From Diphasiastrum complanatum (Eukaryota; Streptophyta; Lycopodiopsida; Lycopodiales; Lycopodiaceae), in the NCBI GenBank assembly GCA_029204225.1, contig CM055095.1:63906136-63970135 (forward strand): 64,000 nucleotides of DNA. Reading direction: 5' to 3'. This document shows positions 12,518-22,816 of the stretch, in pieces. How positions within the stretch are numbered: the stretch's first letter is position 1; the number at the start of each line of letters is the position of its first letter. Both the position numbers and the translations under genes were made by a program. The notes beneath the pieces were generated by a model. It was not told the origin of the DNA. It did no database searches and worked only from the letters and a program-made list of their open reading frames with translations.

Positions 12518-13170
12518 TGCACTTGAGGTAAAGAATGCTGGGATTATTTCATTTTACTGGTTTTATTAAAATCATGGCATGCCAGTGTTATCTATTCTGA
12601 GCTATCTAATGTGTTTGAGGCATTGATTATTTCGTTCAAGCTGCTGTCATCCTGTCTAATCGTACATTAAGATTGGTTGCCTTTTAAAGATAGAAATGTG
12701 TCTAGTTTTGATATATCTTACACACAATGGTTTTTTTTTTCGCATCTTCTTTTGGCTAGCTTCCTAAACATCATGAATTTCAAGCTTGTACATTCTCCTA
12801 TGGATCGGGTACAGGTTGACTCGTTAGTCCCTTAGGGTTCCGGGGGCCGTAGTTCGGTAGTTCGGGATAATAACCCTTAGGTACTAGGATCTAAGAGGGC
12901 TTGGTCTATATCCATAGGGAGCGCCACTAAGTGGAGGGCAACCCTTAGTAACTAAGGGTGGGTCCCTAGACTTGAGTAGGACCTAAGTGCTCCACATGCA
13001 CAGTGGTAACTGTGCATGTGAGAGGTATGCATGATCTCCCTGGAGGTCAAGCGCTGGTCCTCCAAGCTATCTGGTGGCCTGTGGGTGTAGAGCCAGGTAC
13101 TGGAAGGATAGTGGGTGGAGATCCAGAGTCATCCTGCCATTGTGTTGATCTTTGTCCAAGTTCCTAATAG
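12518..13170. other. No gene; LTR-like stretch before a primer site
   Basis: The first 280 bases are unassigned. From about 12800 the sequence is GC-richer and runs into a tRNA primer site at 13171, which suggests the end of a plus-oriented LTR. No second copy was found in the window, so the LTR start cannot be placed. Confidence 0.35.
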
Positions 13171-13182
13171 TGGTATCAGAGG
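13171..13182 (+). other. Primer-binding site of an LTR-element remnant
   Basis: TGGTATCAGAGG matches the initiator-Met primer site except for the last base. The following 13183-13829 looks like a retroelement leader and contains no gene I can support. Confidence 0.45.
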
Positions 13183-13829
13183 CCTTGATCTTGGTGTGGA
13201 TCGTGGACCATCAATCCTTTCTGGTTGTTCTTTTTGCCTCCATAGCTCCTTGGAGGTGGCGCTCCACTTCTAGGAGAAAGTTCTCTACGGTTCTCCCTCA
13301 ACCAAGGTCCGTTTTCTCTGTGTAGATCGGATCGTTGGAATCCTCTAGGATAGGCGCCCCCCTTCCTAGGCAATCAATCGAGGATTTTCCCTGTTTCACC
13401 ATTTTTTCAATTCTGAAAATTACTTGTCTTATCCAGTCCCCTCTCCCGGCATATTCACTCTGTTGGGAGGCTTAGATCTTGTTCGATTGAGCCGGAAATT
13501 TGGGGGCATCCTTGAGACACCAGTCGCTGAGGGATAGAGGTAATTTCATTCCAATCAGATTCTTCAATCCAAAGTTATGGCAATTTGAAGCCGAATTTTC
13601 TGATTTCTGGACAGATTCGACCACTTGGAGTTGAAGGCTCGGCAATTGCAAACGACTAAAGCTTTTTCAGTGGTTCAAAGCGGGATCCCATGAAAACGTA
13701 TTCCGAATCTGTAAAAGAAAATGCATCTAGTGTGAATCTAAGTACACAGACCACTGATGAAGACACAATACATGTAATGAAACATGAAGATAGCTGTGTA
13801 TGGTGGTAAAAAAAGCCTAAAATCATTTC

Positions 13830-16455
13830 CTAAAGAATGGTGGTGATGTTGATGCTACTACTGCTGGAACTATTGAAGAAGGATGTAAACATGCTGTAGG
13901 AAGTAAGGCTGGGGTAAGCTGCCGATGTTGAATGTTGGAGGGACCTCTCCTCGTGCAAGGACGAGTAGATCTGGCTGTAGGGGTAACACTGGAAGGTGCA
14001 CCATCTCTGAGCTCTGTGGGAAGTCGTATCATCATCCTCCTCATTGTCCTGCGAATCTTGAGTATGGTCACGGTTGCGTCTGGAGAAAAAGGAGGTGATA
14101 TGAAAAGACTGGAGATCTCTTTGTAGTTGAAGCATCTCTTGTATCATAATTGCAATGCAGCGTGGAATCCTCGTAGGTAACAAGAGAGCTCAGAGTGACA
14201 GCAGGTGTATGTGGGCATGTGAAGATGAAGTGCTCCTCAATCTCGATCTCACCTATGTAACATTACTAGTAGATCCTATCCTCTCGTGGGGTACCCTAAA
14301 ACCGTCCAATCTCAACCTGAAGTTGGTGTGTAGAGACACAGAATTGACCCAGTATGAATCTGAGACCGTGTGATAACTCAGAACACAGGTAGTATGGTAG
14401 AAGTGGTATCCTTGATACATCTGTCTTCAAAAAGTGAAGCCGATAAAAGTCAGGTTTGATCCTCAACTGACCACGCCGAGCTCGATCAAGATAGGCTCTG
14501 TAGAGGACCTGTTTGATGTAACCATTGGTCCCTGAGGAAGGGCAATGATGGGAGATGCCAAGTGTGTCAAGTAGGTGAGGAACTTGAGAGAACCAAGCTA
14601 ACTAATAGCCCTGACTATGCAAGCGCTACGATGACATGAGAGCAGCTTGCACTTTGCTCAGAAGTCTAAAACTCACTGACTCGTTGGATATATGTGATGA
14701 GCTGGAGTAGGGCATCAAGGTACATGGACTGCAAAATCTGCAAGGATGATCTAGTGTGGAACTGAGGGTTTAGCCCCGTATCATATGTGAGAGCATAGTA
14801 ATTTGTAATTGCAAGATATTGGCCCAATCAAATGAGGTAAGACCAGTGCACCATGTTGCTGTTGCATATATATCTGTAGGTGAAACTAGAACCACATCAT
14901 TTGTGTAAAGAAGAATGGCAATCGGGATGTCTCCAAGCTTGCATCTAGACCCACCACACTGCTCAATGACCCTGGGCATGGGAAGATGAAGGGCTTCTCA
15001 ATCTCGATCTCTCCTATGGAACATAGCTGGTAGATCCTATCTTCTCGTGGGGTACCCTGAAACTATCTAATCTCAATCTCAAGCTAGTGTGAAGAGACAC
15101 AAAACTGACCGAGTATGAATCTAAGGACCATGTGATTCCCCAGAACATCGGTAGAAGTGGGATCCATAATACATCTCTCTACAAAGTGAAGTCGATAAAA
15201 GTTGGATTTGACCATGCCAGGCTCTGTAGACCCATCTGATGTAATCATGGGTACCAAGGGCAATGATGGAGATGCCAAGTGTGTCAAGGCAGTGCGAGAA
15301 GCTTGAGAGAGCCAAGCCAACTGATAGCCTTGACTATGTCAGCGTTGGGATGATATGAGAGCAACTTGTGTATATCTCTTCTCAGAAGTTTGAACGCAGT
15401 AACGCGTTGGATATATGTTATGAGCTAGAGAATGGCATCAAGGTACATGGGCGGGACAGAAACTCTGCAAGGATGATCTTGTGTTTGATTGATAGTTTAG
15501 CCCGTATCATACGTGAGAACATAGTAATCTGTAATCGCAAAATACTGGCCCAATAAAATGAGGTAAGACCAGTGCACCATGCTGCCGCTGCATCTAAGCT
15601 GTAGGGAAACGGTGATGCTAAAAAGCCGACACTTACTCCATGCATCTCAAATAGACTTACGGAAACGAAATCTCTGCAGTGGGGCAAGAAAGCATGACCC
15701 TTCCAGAGTCTAGTAGAAATTGCCTATCTCATACTAAAGATAGGTCCACTAAAGAGTATGCCTAAGTAAGTGTAAGATGAAATAATCTCCAGTGGCTGAC
15801 CGTCCAAGAGGAGTTCCTATCTCAGCTTAAAGCTCCTGGAACTATTGAAGACCATCACTTTGGTCTTTCCCAATGTTAACCCCTAGGCCCCCATCTGGAA
15901 CAGAAGTCATCAAGGCAATCATGTTGTCTTTGTAGGCCCTCCTTGGTAGGTGAGGCTAGAACCACATCATCTGCGTATAGAAGAATGGCAATCGAGATGT
16001 CTCCAAGTCTGCATCCACATTGCTCAATGGACCCTCTCCATCTTGTCAATATATAGCCCAAAAAGTGTGGGAGAGAGGGAGTACCCCTGCTTCACCCCTC
16101 ACCCCAATGGTGCTCATGATGGGCTAAGAAATACCCTTGTCACACCGAAAACATCCCAACACTCTCTCATAGAGAGCTAGCATTGCAATATCTATTTCAT
16201 TAGAAAAACCAAGATCATGTATCCGCGAGGATAAGTAAGGAGCGTGAGACAGAGTCAAGGTTTTCTTGAAATCAACGAAGCAGCAAACTCATTCTTTTCG
16301 GTATCGAGCTTCCTTAATGATGGCTCTGAGAGTAAAGATATGATTTTGGTGGAATAAACTAGCCCACCAGCCCATAGTGTGCAATCTCCCAGTCTCTACC
16401 TCAGTGCTCACAGCTGATTGAAGAATAGTACCATATAGCTTCGCAATGATTTGTC
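13830..16455 (-). mobile_element. LINE remnant with tandemly duplicated 3' part
   Basis: Minus-strand ORF2 remnants of the same family as the LINE at 36.7-40.3 kb. The catalytic box reads LLYADDVVLAS near 15990-15960, while a second, shorter copy reads LLYTNDVVLVS near 14910-14880. The sequence 14213-14973 repeats 14974-about 16035, with a roughly 350-bp deletion in the first copy. The stretch SRMIRAKLSIKHKIILAEF (15590-15450) matches [19 protein letters not shown] at 37.8 kb. Frames are broken throughout, and neither ORF1 nor an endonuclease precedes this copy. Confidence 0.65.
14213..16035. repeat. Diverged tandem duplication within the LINE
   Basis: Unit 1 (14213-14973) and unit 2 (14974-about 16035) share blocks such as TCTCGTGGGGTACCCT (14281-14296 and 15042-15057) and CATCATTTGTGTA versus CATCATCTGCGTA. 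They differ at many bases, so the duplication is old. Confidence 0.6.
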
Positions 16456-19400
16456 CATAAGTAAATACTATGAGCTGAAACGAGTGCGATATGTAGGAAT
16501 ATAAATGCTGCTAGTATACAAAAGTAAGGTATAACAATATCAAAATCATCATTAAGAAGAAGGATGTATTGTGATTTATAACATGAGGTAACTTTGGTAG
16601 CTGCAAGTGTGTCTCCCTCATGATAGGACAAATAGCTCGAGCTGCGACATGCCTATGAATGGTGCACTATCTCTGGTCTTTGTCAATAAGTGCATCATCA
16701 TCCGCCTCATCATCATTGTACTCTGGTCCCGACGTGGTAACATAGCGGGGAATCCTCACATGTTACGAGCAATTGGAGTGTGGTGGGCATGTCACAAAAT
16801 AGGCAGTGGTATCTCCTTTCAATCTCATAGTATATAGGTCATTTGAAGATAAAATGTTCCTCAGACTCCACCTCCCTCAAATATCATAACTGGCATATCC
16901 GCTCCTCCTCTCGGAAAACCAGGAACCTCCCAGTCTCAATACCCAACTGATTTGATGATACACAAAGCTGGCTGAATGTAAATTTGAGACTATGTGATAA
17001 GCCTGAGTCCAAATACTGTGGTAAAATTGTGAACCTTGGTACGTCTAGCTCCAATAAATGAATCCAGTAGTAGTCGGGTCCCAACTGACGCCGCCAAGTG
17101 TGATCAAGGTATGCTCTATATAAAAAGCGTCTGATATATGAATGAGTACCTAAAGGAACATCTATGATAGAGATACCAAATTACTCAAGGAGGAGGTGGG
17201 ATGCCTGAGAAAACCATGACATCCATAACCCCGATCATGAAAGTAGTGGTTCAAAGCAAGCGCTATCTCCTCTCTGCATCTGGAAATGCCTGGACGCTTT
17301 AAATATATGTGATAAGCTGGAAGGCTGCATCTATCTATGTAGGTGGAGTAGCAAACTTGGCAAGGATGATCTAATGTGGAACAAAGGGCTTTGCCTGAAT
17401 CATATGAGCTAACATGGTAGCTTGATATTGGCCCAGTTGAGGAGGAAAGGCCGGTAAACCATAACTCTGCTGTATATAAGGTTGTGGGGGTGACAATGGT
17501 ATCAAAAAGTCTACCCTTACTCGGAACATTCGGAATGGACTCCGTGAAACAAAAGCTCTCTAACTGAACAAGGAAAGAGTGTCCCTTACCAAGTCGAGTG
17601 GTGGCTGCCTATCGCAGACTTAATGTAGGACTAGTGAAAAGTATCCCCAAGTAAGTGTATGAAGAAACCACATATAGGTATTGTCCATTGAAAGTAAGTT
17701 GTTGACACTACATGAAAGCCCTAGAAGTATTGAAGACCATAACAGTTCATGCCCATGACTAGTCTCGGGTAGCGTGTCCACGCTAGGGATCAGTAGACCA
17801 ACAACCCGTAAGTTAATTGTGACTATAGGGGAATTGGGGCCCTTATGTGTACATGGTCATAATTAATGGTTGTAGGCCTAAACACATGGTGGTGGAGTTA
17901 GTATGGGTCTTTCAGTGAGTCATTAGGGAACTGGATGACGTGGCCCAGATAGGCTGCAGAGGTGTCCAGTGAGGTGTCACAGTGCACTACTAGTGGTGCA
18001 TGGGCCTTGGAGGGTATAAGTATACCTATTGGGCTCTCACTAGTGTATGCTTGATTCTATGATTGGTAGCTACATGCTGCTAGTGTGATTCCTCTTTCCA
18101 TGACTGTGATTGATCCATAGCTTGGGGGCTAGATCCCTACGTTCTAGGTTTGGTTGGGCTGGTTTATCCACCACCCGTTCCCTTGTGTTGTTGCTTTGTT
18201 TGGCATGCTTAAATTTGTATCTTGTGTGTAGGACTATATAATAACCTTGGTCTTCCCAATGCTCACCCCCCATCAGCATAAAGAAGAATGGCAATCAAAT
18301 TGTCCCAAGTCTACAAATAGATCCACCACACTGTGAGATGACCCTCTCCAAACTCCAACTCATCAATATATAACCCAAATTGAACCTGTGAAAGAGAGCA
18401 ACCGTGCTTCAGCCCAATGGTGCTCCAAATATGCTCCCAAAACTCTCTCCTAAAGAGCCATTACGGCCAGAATAATGTCAATGGAGAGCCCCAGGTCACA
18501 AAGTTTCTGAGTGAGCAAGGAGCGTGGGACATAGTCAAAGGCTTTCCTGAAGTCCACAAAACAACAATAAACCTTCTCTTTCGTGTGCTTCCTGTCCTCG
18601 ATTAGAGCCTAAACAATGAAGATATGGTCAGTGGTAGAGTAATGGGCTTGGAGCCCTGCATGGCCCAAAGCATGTAATCTCCTGGACTCCACCTCTGAGC
18701 TTACTACAGACTGAAGGATGATACTATATAGCTTTACAAGAACATGCCCAATCATGATAGTGTGATAGTTACCACGGATCATGGGGTCACCATTTTTGTG
18801 AATAGGGTGGATGATCTTGGTGCACTAGGAGGATAGGAAACCAAAGATAACTGCCTGGTTGAGGAGAGTGGCCAGGGTGGGGGCAAGTAAGTCGGCAACA
18901 TGAATCAGTAGTTCAGATTCAAGGTCCTCAATGTCGCATGCCCTATGGGCCTTCAGTCTCCTAATGGCTGCAAGGACCATAACAAAGGTGAAGAACGTGA
19001 ACTTAGATGGTCTAGGAGAGATAGAGATGCGGAGTTAGTGGGGTATGGTATATAGGCCAGTAGCATAGTTGGCCCAAATCTGGAGGCCATCCAGGAGAGG
19101 TGGTGGGGCACGAGGAATAAACTCATGCCCAAAACTGCTAGAGGAAGAGCTAAAAAGGTGGTCAACAAGACGCTTTCCTTCAGAGTCATCATAGGCACGC
19201 TTTTTGCAATGAAGTGTATGATTATATGATTTTTGGGAGGAGCAGAGGAGGTGAGAGGCATGAGTATGCACATGAGTGACAATATGATGAAGGGAGTGAC
19301 ATTTCGTGTCATACCACAGGGGGTGTAGGTAGCGAGGTGATGAAAAATGTTTGGATTTTCCATTATGAGGCTTAGAAGGAAAAGCCAGAGAGGCAAGACT

Positions 19401-19960
19401 GTGAAGAGATATTGTAAGGAAAGTTGCTTGTAATTCCAGTGGACTATCATGAGGAAAGGAATGGATTAATGAGGCAAGAGACTCTTGGTACAATGGAATG
19501 TGCATCTAGGTGCACGGGCAAGCGTGGGCTGAGAAGATGACTGAGGGTTGGGAGGTGGCCAATAGCGAAAGAGAGGAAAGAGTGATTAGAGATACGAAAA
19601 TCAGAGATGAGCTAGAATTCGGTCAACAAGTTAAGCCATACAAATGGCTAACTCATGGACCTCGCCAAACTATAATAAGTACTCACCATATGGGGTTGTA
19701 GGTCCCGAGCTATCCTCGGATATCCTGGTAACACCCATCCCATCACTGTGAAGGGCATGAACATGAAGCTGGTCGATAATATCAGGGAACTTTGACTGTC
19801 ATGTGAAATAAGGAACTAGTCTCCATGTGATATGAAATCTACCAAGTCTCCTGCAACAGTTGAGGAATGGATACCATTATAGTTCCACAAACCAAAACGA
19901 AGGCTATGTAGATGGGGACCCGGGTTGCTCCAGTACCCGAGGACCCCAAATTCTGAACTA
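16456..19960 (-). mobile_element. LINE remnant: endonuclease to 3' end, interrupted
   Basis: Reading on the minus strand: endonuclease remnants (about 19960-19500), the linker region before reverse transcriptase (19505-19035; WYDTKCHSLHH, KKRAYDDSEGKRLVDHLF, then DGLQIWANYATGLYT), broken reverse-transcriptase blocks (18700-18260; [15 protein letters not shown] near 18560) and the C-terminal region down to a 3' UTR at 16456-16600. The catalytic box is cut short: after LLYAD the reading runs straight into the segment that normally follows about 20 residues later, so the second aspartate is missing. A 497-bp insertion occupies 17744-18240. The copy is dead. Confidence 0.65.
17744..18240. mobile_element. 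497-bp insertion in the LINE, possible solo LTR
   Basis: The LINE reading is interrupted between GAAGACCATAAC and CTTGGTCTTCCC; the pentamer ATAAC occurs on both sides (17739-17743 and 18241-18245), consistent with a target duplication. The insert has a TATAAGTATA box (about 18019) and no coding capacity. Part of it (CTTGGGGGCTAGATCC at about 18121) is the reverse complement of a block in the element C LTR. The ends do not show the usual TG...CA, so the solo-LTR reading is tentative. Confidence 0.45.
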
Positions 19961-19977
19961 CTAGAATATGTAACACT

Positions 19978-20427
19978 GTTAGCTTCCTTTCTTAAGTATG
20001 GTTGCCCAAGATCGCTTCTCGATTTTATCGTCCAATTCTTTGAGTCTGTTGGATGGCTCTTGTCATGTACTTATATTCCTGCCTTAGTGTGAACACATCG
20101 AACTTGTAAATTGTAAATTTTGGTAACTTGTTGACCTGCTTGTTTTTGGTGTAGGGTATTGGGTCTTAACTTATAGGTTGCTGGACTGACCTCCTAAAAA
20201 GTAGGAGAGTTGTCCTGTCAATGGGACACATGTCATATGGTGTCAGGGTATTGCCAAGTGGCAAGCGCATGGGGCTTGCCATCTATGCAGCAAGTGGCTG
20301 GGAGGAGACTAGCAACAATGCTCGTATGTGTTTATGCTTGTAACTTGATATGTACGTTCAGGAGAAATCAATAAAGTGGATAGTTGGTGCCTACTTTGGT
20401 CTGCTTTGGGTTTAGCTTTGTGAGATT
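19978..20427 (+). repeat. Probable LTR of a retroelement remnant
   Basis: The stretch opens with TGTTAGCTTCC, has no gene, and ends just before a tRNA primer site. No second LTR copy was found in the window, so both the boundaries and the family are uncertain. Confidence 0.35.
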
Positions 20428-20439
20428 TGGTATCAAAGC
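20428..20439 (+). other. Primer-binding site (variant)
   Basis: TGGTATCAAAGC differs from the initiator-Met primer site by one base. The sequence that follows (20440-20893) is leader-like, with no gene, and runs toward an oppositely oriented primer site. Confidence 0.45.
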
Positions 20440-20893
20440 AGTTCCTTTCCAGTATTGTGTGGGGTTTGGTTGGCATCACTTTCACCTTGAGTTAGGGTTT
20501 GTTGGGAGCTAGATGGGCCATTGCCCTACTACAGGTGTATTTCTGAGCATTTTGAGAGACCTTAAGCTTATAGATTGGAGCCCTATGGTGTATTGTTGGC
20601 CTTTGGGCAGCCTTTGGGCATCTCTTGCTATCTAGCTTCTTCTTTTTTCTTTGCTTTTGTAAAAATCAGCCTTCTTTAGATTTGCAAAAGTGTTTGTAAC
20701 GTTTTCAATTCTCAGTATTGTTTGGATCTAACAATTGCAATGGGTTTCTAGTGGTAGGTTGTTAGTGGGGTAGAGCCTATCAGATTCCTATTCAGTGATT
20801 TCCTCGTCAGTTTCAAACCCTTGTTTGCTGGTTTTTGAAGCAAAAGAGTTTGTAGGTTGCTAGAATTCGGCTGTAAAAGATCTATTCTATCCA

Positions 20894-20904
20894 GCTCTGA
20901 TACC
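20894..20904 (-). other. Opposing primer-binding-site remnant
   Basis: GCTCTGATACC is the complement of GGTATCAGAGC. It would mark the 5' end of a minus-oriented LTR element whose LTR starts near 20906. It faces the primer site at 20428. Confidence 0.4.
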
Positions 20905-22732
20905 GTAAACTGTGAACTCTAAGGGAAGGTTCCTTCTAAATTTAACACCACAAAACGTGAACTTAACTTGCATGTAAATTATTCTTGAAATTTACTCAAT
21001 CTTTTCGAAAGATAAATGAATTCCAGGACTTAAAAAAATCAAATACAATTGAAAATTCAATTTTCTAATATAAGAAGATTGAAGTAAACCTTGCATGAGG
21101 GTGATAACTTGGTTGTGGTGATGGACTGTGTATGTGGCAAATGCACAATGCATCAAAATATGGACCTAATTACTTACTGGATCCAGGATAAAAGAGATTG
21201 ACGAATCATGTTCTCTGAGAATATTTAGTAGCTTGGAAAGGACTGCAGTGCTAGATGTACTTAGGAGAGTTAGTTTAGAGGTCAGAGAAAATTTATCCAA
21301 ACTTTGTCATCGAGTTACAGACCAAACATGATCTTACAAACACCAAGCCAGTCAATCCATCATCACATAGCATGTTCTGTGAAAAGGCTTGACATGTAGC
21401 CCATATGTGCTAGGTCATTGGTGTGTCAAAAGTCCTGACCGAGTGAACCTACTTGGCAAGCGATCAAAATTGCTTGTTAAAGATGGCCTCTTGGGTCTAG
21501 TCATTTGCACCTAAAAGATTTGAACCCTGGCCAATTGGCGGCTAAGGTGGTCGTCAGATCAATGAGCCATGTCATGCATTCGAAGAGGCTGCTGGTAGCT
21601 GCTACACCAGATTGATCTGTCTATAGGAACAAATTTCTGTTCAAGTGCTTGATTAACCACTGGTTGACATGTAAACTACCAGAGAGGGTTGTAGCAATCT
21701 TAAGTAGCTGCATATGATAGGGAGGATCACCAGCTGGCTTGGAGTTGGTGAGCTTGGAAGACGGAGTCCTCAAAGATTATAAACTGGAGCTTTTGGTCTC
21801 AGGCTTGGCATAGAGTGCATAGATAGAACAAGACAAACGATCTTTTATTTAGCGATAATATGTATCAACGGCTGGCAACAAGAAAATCATTACATTTCCA
21901 AAGCACAGATTTAGCCTGATGCTCTTTGTAGAAACATAGATCATCCTACTTCTTATGGTGTGCTTCCTTTCAAAGATCTTTGCTTGCCCTTCGTGCATCC
22001 AACACACTTCCCTTCCAACCTCAGCCGTTTCACCTTTTCCAGCTCTGGCCTTGTCTTGCTTATTCTGAAGCATGACATCCTTCTTCACTTGCATGAGTGG
22101 AATGGAAAGGAGCCACCAACCAGCATATCGCATCAATCGCTAGAGTTGATGAAATAAGACTAAACTATCCTAAAGTGTATCCTAAGCCACGAAAATGCTT
22201 AGGCTATATGCATGGTAAGATCCTTTGGATTTCTCTGGAACTTGTGCTCTTTGTAGACAATTGTTTTTACAATATTATTTGTATTCTTTCCAGCTGAGTT
22301 ACGTATCTTCGTTAAAGGGTATGGCATTCAAAGGCACATGATAGGAGCTGGGCATGGACGGCAAAAGCACTAGCACGTTTGAGAAGAAGAAAGGTTAGCT
22401 TATAGGGGGCTGTATGTTGTTGAAAAGAAAATAGGAGCTTTAGGTTGAGGAATGCAAAGCATCACACAAGCTGTTTTCAGAATTTGTGATTAACATTTGA
22501 GTCTGAACTTCAAAGACTGAAATTCCAAATGGCATCTCATGGGTCAATATCTTTAAGGTTGGACATTATCTCCTGCCTGTGGATTAAACACTGACATTTC
22601 CGATTGTCAAATCTGGTTGACATGAAGATGGAAAAGTTTTACTTATAAGGATTTTAATAAATCTATTTTTTGCATGCTGATGATTGCAGATTGTTGATCT
22701 ATAGGCTGATATTTTGCCTTGAATGTTTGCAG
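20905..22732. other. No exon recognised upstream of the PUL exons
   Basis: This interval precedes the first recognised PLAA exon and ends in an acceptor-like TGTTTGCAG. I looked here for the PFU-domain exon that should precede it in the family and did not find one. Several short open frames exist on both strands without recognisable motifs. Confidence 0.4.
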
Positions 22733-22816
22733 AAAGGCATGTTAGTATTTGATACAGCACAATTTGATGGGATTGGAAAAAAGATCATCGAATTCAATGC
22801 GTCTCTACAAGTGGAG
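22733..22816 (+). CDS. PLAA-like gene, PUL exon 1 (in window)
   Basis: 28 codons, phase 0 at both ends, acceptor TGTTTGCAG and donor GTATTG. It encodes the start of PUL ([14 protein letters not shown]), where family members have a G-x-L-x-F-D-x-A-Q pattern. Intron 1 (22817-23001) is 185 bp. Confidence 0.85.

Noticed and set aside
21849-22136. 95-codon minus-strand frame upstream of the PUL exons, tested as a PFU or WD40 exon
   Set aside because: Wrong strand and no match to PFU or WD40 patterns; the plus strand of this interval also lacks them.
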